From: Pannonibacter sp. XCT-53
GTDB taxonomy: Bacteria; Pseudomonadota; Alphaproteobacteria; Rhizobiales; Stappiaceae
DNA: 64,000 nt
Direction of reading: 5' to 3'
NCBI RefSeq assembly: GCF_009915765.1
Contig: NZ_JAABLQ010000003.1
Location: 62,001-126,000, forward strand
Part shown: positions 1 to 7,847 of the stretch, piece after piece
Layout of the letters: every line of letters starts with the position of its first letter
How positions within the stretch are numbered: position 1 is the first letter of the stretch
Notes under the pieces: model-generated
Database searches by the model: none
What the model was told of the DNA's origin: nothing
What the model saw: only the letters and a program-made list of their open reading frames with translations
Translations under genes and position numbers: made by a program

Positions 1-421
1 TGATGACCGCCTGGGTCACGGTCTCGCCGAGATAGCTCTCGGCGGTTTCCTTCATCTTCTGCAGGATGAAGGCCGAAATCTGCGACGGGGAATACTTGTT
101 GCCGTTGGCCGAGACCCAGGCGTCGCCATTGTCCGCCTTGACGATGTCATAGGGGACGAGGCCCTTGTCCTTGGCCACGGTCGGGTCGTCGTAGCGGCGG
201 CCGATGAGGCGCTTCACGGCGAACAGCGTGTTGGTGGGGTTGGTGACAGCCTGACGCTTGGCCGGCTGACCGACAAGACGCTCACCGTCGTCGGTGAAGG
301 CGACCATCGAAGGCGTGGTGCGTGCGCCTTCCGAATTCTCGATCACCTTCGCATCCTTGCCGTCCATGACGGCGACGCACGAGTTGGTCGTGCCGAGGTC
401 GATACCAATGACCTTTGCCAT
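1..421 (-). CDS. dnaK: Chaperone DnaK (HSP70), N-terminal part only
   Basis: This is the first 140 or so codons of DnaK, cut by the window edge. The protein starts MAKVIGIDLGTTNSCVAVMD, the phosphate-1 motif of the HSP70 ATPase domain, followed by a stretch matching the IA/IB subdomains (ARTTPSMVAF, AVKRLIGRR). DnaK is the ATP-driven cytoplasmic chaperone that works with DnaJ and GrpE on unfolded proteins. The start is fixed by the conserved MAKVIGIDLGTT. A sigma-32-like promoter lies about 180 bp upstream (601-631). The identification is secure; the rest of the gene is outside the window. Confidence 0.97.
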   Translation of the reverse strand, partial: MAKVIGIDLGTTNSCVAVMDGKDAKVIENSEGARTTPSMVAFTDDGERLVGQPAKRQAVTNPTNTLFAVKRLIGRRYDDPTVAKDKGLVPYDIVKADNGDAWVSANGNKYSPSQISAFILQKMKETAESYLGETVTQAVI

Positions 422-792
422 TTCATCCTCTCTTTCCAGCAAACCGGAAGGACCCGAGACGGCGTCGATCCGGCCCCTATTCACGATGAGCCGCCAGCCT
501 CCGGGCTGACATCGCGCTGCCTGCGCCGTTGCTGTCCGGGAGCTGCACCAGCTTTGGAGCATCTCCGGCACCGAAGGCCTGAAAGCGCGGGGCTTGACCG
601 CTATATAGGTTGACGCGCGTTGGCCCGCAAGGCACTCGCCAATGGAGTTTCGCCGCTCCAGCAGTGGCGGGGAAACCTTCGCAAAGGGTTACCGAGGCGG
701 CGGAAACAGCCGTTGCCCCCCGGCGGCGTGCCGGCCAGGTCAGGTCCGGGCAAGCCTCGCGCGGGGGCCACCAGTCAGAATGGGGAGACAGC
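422..792. other. Divergent dnaK/alkB intergenic region
   Basis: These 371 bases separate the two divergently read genes. They hold the heat-shock-type dnaK promoter (601-631, minus strand) and the alkB ribosome-binding site (GGGGAGA, just before 793). Open frames crossing this stretch have no family resemblance and are not called as genes. Confidence 0.6.
601..631 (-). promoter_or_regulatory. Sigma-32 (RpoH)-like promoter of dnaK
   Basis: Read on the minus strand, CTTG (631-628) is followed after exactly 18 bases by CCTATATAG (609-601). The alphaproteobacterial RpoH consensus is CTTG-N17/18-CYTATNTNNG, so this matches nearly perfectly. It points towards dnaK, which is a standard RpoH target. 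The predicted transcript start is near 593, leaving a leader of about 170 bases. Confidence 0.75.
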
Positions 793-1545
793 ATGGCCGC
801 AGAGAACCGGGGAGACGGCGGGGCCGACGCCAATGCCAGAAACGGGGACGGTAACGGGGACGGTAACGGGGACCTTCACGGGCACCACGCCGGTCCGGCG
901 CAGGGTCCGGCCACGCCGGGCGGCCGTCGACGCGCCAGCCTTCCGTCCGGGTTCCGCCATCTGCCCGGGCACTTCGACCGCCCGGCACAGGAAGCGCTGG
1001 TGGCCGAGCTGCGGCAGGTCATTACCGAGGCGCCGCTGTTCACACCGGTGATGCCGCGCACCGGCAAGCCCTTTTCGGTGCGCATGAGCAACTGCGGCCC
1101 GCTGGGCTGGGTGTCGGACCTGCGCGGCTACCGGTACCAGCCACTGCATCCGGTGACAGGTCGCCCCTGGCCGGCCATGCCGGCCGTGCTGACCGCGCTC
1201 TGGACCGAGCTGGCGCCGGACGCTCCGCCACCGGAAGCCTGCCTGATCAACTTCTATACGGGGGATGCGCGCATGGGGCTGCATCAGGACCGGGACGAGG
1301 ACACGTTCGACGCACCGGTGGTCTCCGTCTCGCTGGGCGACAGCGCCCTGTTCCGCATCGGCGGACAGAAGCGCAACGATCCGACCCTGTCGGTGCGGCT
1401 GGCCTCCGGAGACGTGGCCCTGCTGGGCGGCGCGGCACGTCTGGCCTTTCATGGCATCGACCGGCTCTATCCGGGCACCTCGACCCTGCTGCGGGACGGC
1501 GGACGGATCAACCTGACACTGAGACGGGTGACACGCGCCGCCTGA
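793..1545 (+). CDS. alkB: AlkB family alkylated DNA repair dioxygenase
   Basis: This is a 250-residue Fe(II)/2-oxoglutarate dioxygenase of the AlkB type, which oxidatively removes methyl groups from 1-methyladenine and 3-methylcytosine. Visible signatures are the metal ligands HxD at about residues 164-166 (GLHQDRDE) and the distal histidine near 220 (AFHGIDRL), and the 2-oxoglutarate-binding arginines in RINLTLRR near 238-244. The start at 793 was chosen because GGGGAGA lies just upstream and everything before it is unconserved. The first 60 residues are low complexity, with NGDG repeats coded by a 12-bp tandem repeat. The gene stands alone and ends 3 bp from convergent ubiB. Confidence 0.93.
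   Translation: MAAENRGDGGADANARNGDGNGDGNGDLHGHHAGPAQGPATPGGRRRASLPSGFRHLPGHFDRPAQEALVAELRQVITEAPLFTPVMPRTGKPFSVRMSNCGPLGWVSDLRGYRYQPLHPVTGRPWPAMPAVLTALWTELAPDAPPPEACLINFYTGDARMGLHQDRDEDTFDAPVVSVSLGDSALFRIGGQKRNDPTLSVRLASGDVALLGGAARLAFHGIDRLYPGTSTLLRDGGRINLTLRRVTRAA
841..876 (+). repeat. 12-bp tandem repeat, three copies, inside alkB
   Basis: Three consecutive copies of AACGGGGACGGT, the last ending CTT, code for NGDG-NGDG-NGDL in the flexible N-terminus of AlkB. The period is a multiple of three, so copy-number change would keep the frame. Confidence 0.9.
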
Positions 1546-1548
1546 GCG

Positions 1549-3132
1549 TCAGACCCAGGCCCGGAGAGCCAGCGCCGCCAGCGCGATCGCGATCACCCAC
1601 AGCGCCAGACGGCCCGAGCGGCTGTGGCGCGCCTCCGCCCGGCCGATGGCGTCGGCCGTGTCCGGATCGAAGCGCAGGCCCTTCTCGACCATCCGCTCCA
1701 TCTCCTGCGACAGCCGGCCGATGCGGTCGGCGAAGATCGGCAGGTCCGAGGCGATCCGGCCCAGCGCCGTCAGCCCGGAGCCGATGTCGCGCAGCCGTCC
1801 GACCGGGCCGAGGTTGCCGGCAATCCAGCCGGAGACGACGGGCTCGGCCGTGCGCCACATGTCGAGGCGCGGATTGAGCGTTCGCGCCACGCCCTCGACC
1901 ACCACCATGGTCTTCTGCAGCATGATCAGCTGCGGCTGCGTGCTCATCTGGAACAGTTCGGTGACCTCGAACAGCTGCGTCAGCAGGCGGGCCATGGAGA
2001 TCTCGGAGGCGTCGTGGCCGTGGATCGGCTCGCCAATGGCACGGATGGCCTGGGCAAAGACATCGACATCCTGGTCGGCGGGGACGTAGCCTGCCTCGAA
2101 ATGGACCTCCGCGACCCGGCGATAGTCGCGGGTGATGAAGCCGTAGAGGATCTCCGCGAGGAAGCGCCGCTCGGCCTTGCCGAGGCGACCGGTGATGCCG
2201 AAGTCGACCGCCACCAGTGTCCCGTCCGGCTCGACGAACAGATTGCCCTGATGCATGTCGGCGTGAAAGAAGCCGTCGCGCAGCGTGTGGCGCAGGAAAC
2301 TCTGGATCACGCTGGCGCCCAGCGCCTCCAGATCCATGCCGTCGGCGGTGATCCCGGCCACGTCCGAGAGCTTGCGGCCCTCGATCCACTCCATCGTCAG
2401 CACCCCCTTGGCGCTGCGGGTCCAGTCGACGGCGGGCACGCGGAAGCCGGGGTCTCCGGCGGTGTTCTCGGCCATTTCCGACAGGGCGGCGGCTTCCAGA
2501 CGGAAATCCATCTCCAGCGCCACGGAACGGGCGAGCGTGTCGACCACGGCGACCGGGCGCAGACGCCGGGCAGCCGGCACGAAGCGCTCCGCCAGTCGGG
2601 CGACGAGATAGAAGCTCTCGAGATCGTTCTGGAACCTGCGGGCCACGCCGGGACGCAGCACCTTGACCGCCATCTTGCGCAGCGATCCGTCCGGCTGGCG
2701 CACCAGCGCCGGATGCACCTGCGCGATCGAGGCCGCCGCGACCGGATCGCCGAACTCGACGAACAGCTCGTCGACCGGCCGCATCAACTGCTCGGCCACC
2801 TGGGCACGGGCCTCGGCCGCCGGAAACGCGGGCAGACGATCCTGCAGATGCGACAGCTCCGCTGCGGCTTCCTTGCCGACCACATCGGCGCGGGTGGCGA
2901 GGAACTGGCCAAGCTTCACGTAGGACGGGCCGAGACGGTTCATCGCGTCCGACAGGCGCAACCGCGCGCTCTTGTCCCGCACCGAGCGGCGCTCGACCAG
3001 TCGGGCGAGACGCAGGGCGAGGCGCGGGCCGGCCGGAAGGTCAGGCAGGTTGGCGAGCCCGAACACGCCTTCACGCGCCAGGACGTAGCCGGCCTGCACC
3101 AGCCGCAGGAAGGGACGGATCATCAGCGCCAT
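1549..3132 (-). CDS. ubiB: UbiB family atypical kinase, ubiquinone biosynthesis
   Basis: This 527-residue ABC1/ADCK-type protein supports aerobic ubiquinone synthesis, probably through ATPase activity linked to lipid or precursor handling. The KxGQ motif of the family is seen as VKLGQFLATRADVVG in the N-terminal third, followed by kinase-like motifs AVKVLRPG, HADMHQGN (catalytic loop) and VDFGITG (DFG). The C-terminus ends in a hydrophobic segment (LALWVIAIALAALALRAWV), the usual membrane anchor. The start at 3132 (MALMIRPF) lies 4 bp after the ubiE stop, indicating an operon; an in-frame start at 3174 would overlap ubiE and is less likely. Confidence 0.95.
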   Translation of the reverse strand: MALMIRPFLRLVQAGYVLAREGVFGLANLPDLPAGPRLALRLARLVERRSVRDKSARLRLSDAMNRLGPSYVKLGQFLATRADVVGKEAAAELSHLQDRLPAFPAAEARAQVAEQLMRPVDELFVEFGDPVAAASIAQVHPALVRQPDGSLRKMAVKVLRPGVARRFQNDLESFYLVARLAERFVPAARRLRPVAVVDTLARSVALEMDFRLEAAALSEMAENTAGDPGFRVPAVDWTRSAKGVLTMEWIEGRKLSDVAGITADGMDLEALGASVIQSFLRHTLRDGFFHADMHQGNLFVEPDGTLVAVDFGITGRLGKAERRFLAEILYGFITRDYRRVAEVHFEAGYVPADQDVDVFAQAIRAIGEPIHGHDASEISMARLLTQLFEVTELFQMSTQPQLIMLQKTMVVVEGVARTLNPRLDMWRTAEPVVSGWIAGNLGPVGRLRDIGSGLTALGRIASDLPIFADRIGRLSQEMERMVEKGLRFDPDTADAIGRAEARHSRSGRLALWVIAIALAALALRAWV

Positions 3133-3136
3133 GGGC

Positions 3137-3946
3137 TCAGAGCTTCCATCCCGAATGCAGCGCGGCGATGCCACCGGTGTAGTTGCGGAAGGTGACCTTC
3201 TCGAACCCGGCCTCCCGGATCATTTCGGCAAAGCGGTCCTGGTTCGGGAACTTGCGAATGGATTCAACGAGGTACTTGTAGGGATCGCCGTCCCCGGTCA
3301 CCGCCTTGCCGATGGCCGGAATGGCGTGGAAGGAGAAGGCGTCATAGACCTTGTCGAGGACCGGCATCTCGACCTCGGAGAATTCGAGGCAGAGGAAGCG
3401 GCCGCCGCGCCTGAGCACGCGATGGGCCTCGCGCAAGGCCTTGGGAATGTCGGGCACGTTGCGGATGCCGAAGGCGATCGTGTAGGCGTCGAAGGTCCGG
3501 TCCGGGAAGGGCAGCACTTCGGCATTGCCCTGGGTGAAGGTGATCGAGCCGGCAAGGCCGGCCTTGTCGGCCCGGTCCTGTCCCACCGCCAGCATGGACC
3601 CGTTGATGTCGAGCACGACCGCCTCGACCTGGCGATCGGAGCGCTCGACGATGCGGGTGGCGATGTCGCCGGTTCCGCCCGCCACATCGAGCACGCGCCA
3701 GCCGCGGCCCGGCTGGCGCGGAGGCGCCAGGACGGAGACCATCGCATCCTTCCAGAGCCGGTGCATGCCGCCCGACATCAGGTCGTTCATGATGTCGTAG
3801 CGGGTCGCCACCTTGTGAAAGACATCGTTGACCAGGCCCTGCTTCTCGCCCTCGCGCACGGTCCGGAAGCCGAAGCTCGTCGGCATCTCGCGCGGATCAC
3901 GGGTGCCGGGATAGGCGGCGCCGGCCGCAGCGGTCTCGTCAGTCAT
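3137..3946 (-). CDS. ubiE: Demethylmenaquinone/ubiquinone C-methyltransferase UbiE
   Basis: This 269-residue class I SAM-dependent methyltransferase performs the C-methylation step of ubiquinone synthesis on the 2-polyprenyl-6-methoxy-1,4-benzoquinol ring. The SAM-binding motif is VLDVAGGTGDIA, followed by VLDINGSML and the UbiE signatures YDIMNDLMSGGMHRLWK and AFGIRNVPD. It ends SGWKL, the typical UbiE tail. It is the first gene of a ubiE-ubiB pair, divergent from mutM, an order common in alphaproteobacteria. Confidence 0.97.
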   Translation of the reverse strand: MTDETAAAGAAYPGTRDPREMPTSFGFRTVREGEKQGLVNDVFHKVATRYDIMNDLMSGGMHRLWKDAMVSVLAPPRQPGRGWRVLDVAGGTGDIATRIVERSDRQVEAVVLDINGSMLAVGQDRADKAGLAGSITFTQGNAEVLPFPDRTFDAYTIAFGIRNVPDIPKALREAHRVLRRGGRFLCLEFSEVEMPVLDKVYDAFSFHAIPAIGKAVTGDGDPYKYLVESIRKFPNQDRFAEMIREAGFEKVTFRNYTGGIAALHSGWKL

Positions 3947-4024
3947 GCGGGTCTCTCCTCGGCTGCCGGGGATGGCGGCAGCCCGGGTTCGGTCGGGCCA
4001 ACGGCGGATCCAGCCCCTGTTTCA

Positions 4025-4048
4025 GTCTATGATCCAGTCCATGATCCA
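4025..4048. repeat. 12-bp direct repeat in the ubiE/mutM intergenic region
   Basis: Two adjacent 12-bp units, GTCTATGATCCA and GTCCATGATCCA, differ at one position. They lie in the divergent promoter region between ubiE and mutM. They may be a slippage duplication or paired protein sites; nothing in the sequence decides this. Confidence 0.7.
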
Positions 4049-4155
4049 CCTGCGCACCGGCGCCATTGTTGCTCCGGCGCGCCAACTCGTGTCATGCGTG
4101 TCATATAGGCGGCCCCCCTTGCCCGCCTAGTGATTTTTGAGGGAACCCTCCGTCC

Positions 4156-5061
4156 ATGCCCGAGTTGCCGGAAGTCGAGACCGTTCGCCGTGGCCTTGCG
4201 CCCAGTTTCGAGGGGGCCCGCATCCTGCGGCTGGAGTGCCACCGGCCTGATCTGCGCTTCCCCTTCCCGGACCGCTTTGCCGAGCGCGTCGAGGGACGAC
4301 GTGTCGCAGCCCTGTCGCGGCGGGCGAAGTATCTGCTCGCGGATCTCGACGACGGCGAGGTGGTGGTCATGCATCTGGGCATGTCCGGCTCGTTCCGGGT
4401 CGAGGCGGCGGGCGAGAGCCACCTCCCTGGTGAGTTCACCCATGCCCGGTCGCGTGACGAGAAGCATGACCATGTCGTGTTTCACCTCTCGGCGCCCGGA
4501 GCGGACGGCGACACGGCCGTGACCCGGATCGTCTACAACGACCCGCGCCGCTTCGGGTTCATGCAGATGGTCCGGCGGGCGGACCTTGCGGGCCATCCCC
4601 TCTTTGCCCGGATGGGTCTGGAGCCGCTCGGCAACCGGCTCGACGGGGAGGTGCTCGACGGTCTGTTCCGGGACAAGCGCACCCCGCTGAAGGCGGCACT
4701 GCTCGACCAGCGGCTGATTGCCGGGCTTGGCAACATCTATGTCTGCGAGGCACTGTGGCGCTCCGGCCTGTCGCCCGAACGGGCAGCCGGCGAGATCTGC
4801 GGCCCGCAGCGCAGCCGCAGGGCCCTGCGCGAGACTTTGGCCCGATCCATCCGGGAGGTGCTCGAGGAGGCGATCCTCGCCGGCGGATCCACGCTGCGCG
4901 ACCATGCCCAGACCGACGGCACGCTCGGTTACTTCCAGCACAGTTTCGCCGTCTATGGCCGCGAGGGCGAACCCTGCCGCACGCCCGGCTGCCGGGGCAC
5001 CGTCGCGCGGCTCGTCCAGGCCGGCCGCTCGACGTTTCACTGCCCGTCCTGCCAGCGCTGA
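4156..5061 (+). CDS. mutM: Formamidopyrimidine-DNA glycosylase (Fpg)
   Basis: This 301-residue base-excision repair enzyme removes 8-oxoguanine and FaPy lesions and nicks the strand by beta,delta-elimination. It starts MPELPEVETVRRGL, giving the N-terminal proline nucleophile and the catalytic glutamate. The helix-two-turn-helix region contains GLGNIYVCEALW, and the C-terminus has the four-cysteine zinc finger (CRTPGC ... CPSC). Upstream lie an 8-bp direct repeat CGTGTCAT (4088-4095 and 4097-4104) and a TATAGG hexamer that may be the -10 element. The ribosome-binding GAGGG at 4139 can pair with CCCTC at 4146, so a small hairpin may hide it. Confidence 0.97.
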   Translation: MPELPEVETVRRGLAPSFEGARILRLECHRPDLRFPFPDRFAERVEGRRVAALSRRAKYLLADLDDGEVVVMHLGMSGSFRVEAAGESHLPGEFTHARSRDEKHDHVVFHLSAPGADGDTAVTRIVYNDPRRFGFMQMVRRADLAGHPLFARMGLEPLGNRLDGEVLDGLFRDKRTPLKAALLDQRLIAGLGNIYVCEALWRSGLSPERAAGEICGPQRSRRALRETLARSIREVLEEAILAGGSTLRDHAQTDGTLGYFQHSFAVYGREGEPCRTPGCRGTVARLVQAGRSTFHCPSCQR

Positions 5062-5080
5062 GACTGCCCCGCGCGGCACA

Positions 5081-5103
5081 CGGTCGGCGCCGACCGGCCC
5101 TTT
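5081..5103 (+). terminator. Possible terminator after mutM
   Basis: A 16-bp perfect palindrome, CGGTCGGCGCCGACCG (5081-5096), lies 20 bp after the mutM stop and is followed by GCCCTTT. The stem is strong but the T tract is short, so the call is tentative. Confidence 0.35.
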
Positions 5104-5351
5104 GGCTCCCTTGCCAGCCGTCAGGGGCTCCGTTACCCCTTGTGCCACGCGGCGGCAGGCCGATATCCAGCCTGCGCCCAGACGGCATCGCGCAGCCCTG
5201 ACGGGACCGCCCCGCGCGCAGCCGGGACCCGCCGGACCCAGCCCGGGCGGCGGGACGGGGCACCGGGATGGCCGCCCGCCGGCCGGCACCGGTGGCGGGC
5301 AGACGTCAGGCAGCGGACCAGCGCGGATCGCGCATCAAGCGGAGGACATCC

Positions 5352-6125
5352 ATGGCATACGAGAACATCCTGACCGAAAAGCGCGGCAAGGTCGGCATCA
5401 TCACGCTGAACCGGCCGAAGGCCCTGAACGCGCTGAGCGCGGCCCTGATGGCGGAAGTTGCCGCCGCCCTGGATGCCTACGAGGCTGACGAGCGCGTCGG
5501 CTGCGTCATCATTACGGGCTCGCAGAAGGCCTTCGCCGCCGGCGCCGACATCAAGGAGATGCAGCCCTTCGACTTCGCCAAGGCCTACATGGGCGATCTC
5601 ATCACGCCCTGGGACCGGGTGGCGCGGAACCGCAAGCCGGTCATCGCCGCGGTCGCCGGCTATGCGCTCGGCGGCGGCTGCGAGCTGGCGATGATGTGCG
5701 ACTTCATCATCTGTGCCGACAATGCCAAGTTCGGCCAGCCCGAGATCACCCTCGGCGTCCTGCCGGGTGCCGGCGGCACCCAGCGCCTGACCCGGTTCGT
5801 CGGCAAGTCCAAGGCGATGGAAATGTGCCTGACCGGGCGCATGATGGATGCGGCCGAGGCCGAACGCTCCGGTCTCGTCTCCCGTGTCGTGCCGCTCGAT
5901 GACCTGATGGAGGAGGTCCTCAAGGTGGCGGAAAAGATCGCCGACTTCTCGCTCCCGGTGGTGATGATGACGAAGGAGAGCGTCAATCGCGCCTATGAGA
6001 CCTCGCTGGCGGAAGGCATCCGCTTCGAGCGGCGGATGTTCCATGCCGCCTTCGCGACGGATGACCAGAGCGAGGGCATGGCCGCCTTCATCGAGAAGCG
6101 CGCGCCGCAGTTCCGCAACAAATAA
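5352..6125 (+). CDS. Enoyl-CoA hydratase (crotonase family)
   Basis: This 257-residue crotonase hydrates trans-2-enoyl-CoA to 3-hydroxyacyl-CoA, as in fatty acid beta-oxidation. Both catalytic glutamates are present with the correct 20-residue spacing: Glu111 in GGGCELAMM and Glu131 in PEITLGVLPGAGGTQRL. The oxyanion-hole segment AFAAGADIKEM and the C-terminal SEGMAAFIEKRAPQFRNK match bona fide short-chain enoyl-CoA hydratases. A GGAGG ribosome-binding site precedes the ATG. Its position just upstream of rpsT and dnaA is conserved in many Hyphomicrobiales. The physiological acyl chain length cannot be read from sequence. Confidence 0.93.
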   Translation: MAYENILTEKRGKVGIITLNRPKALNALSAALMAEVAAALDAYEADERVGCVIITGSQKAFAAGADIKEMQPFDFAKAYMGDLITPWDRVARNRKPVIAAVAGYALGGGCELAMMCDFIICADNAKFGQPEITLGVLPGAGGTQRLTRFVGKSKAMEMCLTGRMMDAAEAERSGLVSRVVPLDDLMEEVLKVAEKIADFSLPVVMMTKESVNRAYETSLAEGIRFERRMFHAAFATDDQSEGMAAFIEKRAPQFRNK

Positions 6126-6131
6126 CGCGCC

Positions 6132-6171
6132 GTCGGGCGGGTTTGGCATTGACGACTTTCGCCCGCCCGAC
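6132..6171. repeat. 10-bp perfect inverted repeat over the rpsT promoter
   Basis: GTCGGGCGGG (6132-6141) is exactly reversed by CCCGCCCGAC (6162-6171). The arms flank the -35 element and fill part of the spacer of the promoter at 6149-6177. It could act as a terminator for the hydratase gene or as an operator. There is no T tract directly after it. Confidence 0.75.
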
Positions 6172-6177
6172 TATAAG
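6149..6177 (+). promoter_or_regulatory. Sigma-70-type promoter of rpsT
   Basis: TTGACG (6149-6154), a 17-bp spacer and TATAAG (6172-6177) form a near-consensus housekeeping promoter pointing at rpsT. This leaves a leader of about 120 bases. A weaker second TTGACG at 6219 is also present. Confidence 0.75.
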
Positions 6178-6304
6178 CCACGCCCAATCGGTGGCGTCCA
6201 GCGCGCCGCCGAATTCGTTTGACGCGGAGCATGATCGACCGTAAGGGTTTGCGCTCCGATGTTGATCGGGTTTTTAGTTTCACACTCGGACCAGGATTGA
6301 GCCA

Positions 6305-6571
6305 ATGGCCAACACTCCCTCGGCCAAGAAGGCGGCCCGCAAGATTGCCCGCCGGACGGCCGTTAACAAGGCACGTCGCAGCCGCGTGCGCACCTTCCTG
6401 CGCAAGGTCGAGGAGGCGATCGCTTCCGGCGATCACGCCGCGGCCACTGCAGCTCTTCAGGCCGCACAGCCGGAGCTGATGCGCGCTGCATCGAAGGGCG
6501 TCGTTCACGCCAACACCGCCTCGCGCAAGGTGTCGCGTCTGAACGCTCGCGTGAAGGCTCTCAAGGCCTGA
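6305..6571 (+). CDS. rpsT: 30S ribosomal protein S20
   Basis: This 88-residue basic protein begins MANTPSAKKAARKIARRTAVNKARRS and ends in an alanine/lysine-rich helix, the standard S20 pattern. S20 binds 16S rRNA early in 30S assembly. The gene is monocistronic, with a strong promoter upstream (6149-6177) and an intrinsic terminator 20 bp after the stop. In E. coli S20 autoregulates its own translation; no specific leader structure for that can be shown here. Confidence 0.97.
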   Translation: MANTPSAKKAARKIARRTAVNKARRSRVRTFLRKVEEAIASGDHAAATAALQAAQPELMRAASKGVVHANTASRKVSRLNARVKALKA

Positions 6572-6592
6572 GACAAGCCTATCGGCATGTCG

Positions 6593-6622
6593 AAAACCCG
6601 GCTCCAAAGGCCGGGTTTTTTT
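6593..6622 (+). terminator. Intrinsic terminator of rpsT
   Basis: AAAACCCGG (6593-6601) pairs with CCGGGTTTT (6611-6619) around a short loop and is followed by a run of seven T. This is a textbook Rho-independent terminator. Confidence 0.92.
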
Positions 6623-7209
6623 GTTAGCCGGATCGCCTGAGATAATTGCCAACCGACTAACTTCCTACCCTGTTTCCGGCTTTTTCCATGATCTGGGTCT
6701 GCCATATTTTTTCCATATATATCATGCACTTAGCGATATGTTGGAAAAGACCGATGGCCCTCTGCCGGATTCGGTTTGAGTCAAGCGGGACGCGGCAAAA
6801 TTTTTTGGTCTCCCGGCCACAAACCGGGGCGCCGGACGAGCACTGCGAAAAGACGTTGAGTCAAAACGGATTTGCTGGAACGAGGCCATTTTGGCGGCAG
6901 GATCTGACGCTGCGGGAGACCTGATGTGTCGGATTTTGTTAACGAGTGGCTGTTGCCCGACCCAAGGTGCCTGTGTATGGTCACTTCATCGGGCCAAGCT
7001 CGAAACTTAAATAAAAAACTACACAGTGCATGGACCAGACAACGATCATGGCTACTCCATCAGGTCTCCCTCCGAAAAATTCTGGGTGTTGTTTGAGTAT
7101 GCCGTCGCTCGTTCTCTGTTCTGCAAGTAAGAGCGCCTGAACTTACTCAAAATCTCCTCAGCATCAGGATCGACACAGCGCAACACTGACATGTTGCGAA
7201 GGGGGCCTT
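6623..7209. other. AT-rich non-coding region upstream of rhodanese and dnaA
   Basis: This 587-bp stretch is the longest AT-rich gap near dnaA. It carries three GANTC sites (6768, 6778, 6858), two of them inside identical TTGAGTCAA motifs exactly 80 bp apart (6776-6784 and 6856-6864), and several TTTTCCAT runs. No convincing gene was found and no canonical TTATCCACA DnaA box was seen, so it is not called as oriC. Confidence 0.5.
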
Positions 7210-7650
7210 TTGTCGAAATCTATGCCTTACGCCGGAGACGTTGACGTCGAGACGGCTTACCAGCAAGTGACCTCAGACCGGGACGCGGTCCTGGTCGACG
7301 TCCGCACGCGGGCCGAGTGGAATTTCGTCGGAATTCCCGATCTGCGCGCGGCAGGCAAGGATACGCTCTTTGTCGAATGGCAGGGCTATCCCGCCGGGAC
7401 ACCGGTCCCGGACTTTGTCGAGACACTCGGCAACGAGCTGGTCCGCAGGGGCATAGCCAAGACGGCGCCCATCTATTTCCTCTGCAGGTCGGGGGCGCGC
7501 AGCCTGAATGCCGCGCTCGCCATGACCGCGGCAGGCTACGGGCCCTGCTACAACATCGCCGACGGGTTCGAGGGGCCAGTGGGGCCTGACGGACACCGTG
7601 GCGCTGTCGGGGGCTGGAAGGCACGCGGCCTTCCCTGGGTCCAGAGCTAA
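7210..7650 (+). CDS. Rhodanese-like domain protein
   Basis: This is a single-domain rhodanese of 146 residues. The active-site loop CRSGARS has its cysteine at about residue 92, so it can carry a persulfide. The early motif AVLVDVRTRAEWNFVGIPDL is also typical. A TTG start at 7210 is preferred because GAAGGGG lies a few bases upstream; the ATG at 7222 is the alternative. The sulfur donor and acceptor are unknown. It sits directly upstream of dnaA in the same direction with about 200 bp between, so it may carry part of the dnaA leader. Confidence 0.85.
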   Translation: MSKSMPYAGDVDVETAYQQVTSDRDAVLVDVRTRAEWNFVGIPDLRAAGKDTLFVEWQGYPAGTPVPDFVETLGNELVRRGIAKTAPIYFLCRSGARSLNAALAMTAAGYGPCYNIADGFEGPVGPDGHRGAVGGWKARGLPWVQS

Positions 7651-7847
7651 GGACCGATCCAGTTTCCAGAGCCGAAGATTGGCGGGGTGGCCAGGGCCGC
7701 GTCCCGCACAGGATCTGTCGGCTCGACTTCTTACCACTCCCGGATCGGGGGTGTTCACGACAACAGCCGCAAAGCGGCATCAATCTAGGCAAGTGGGCCC
7801 GGACTGTGGCGGACCGGGACCAGGCATGACGACGGAGGCGAGGCGAC

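Noticed and set aside
1624..3195. 523-codon open frame antisense to ubiB
   Set aside because: It mirrors ubiB codon by codon, is histidine/arginine-rich and has no family resemblance; long antisense frames are common at this GC content.
6623..7209. oriC candidate
   Set aside because: AT-rich and near dnaA, but no canonical DnaA boxes or 13-mer-like repeats were seen.
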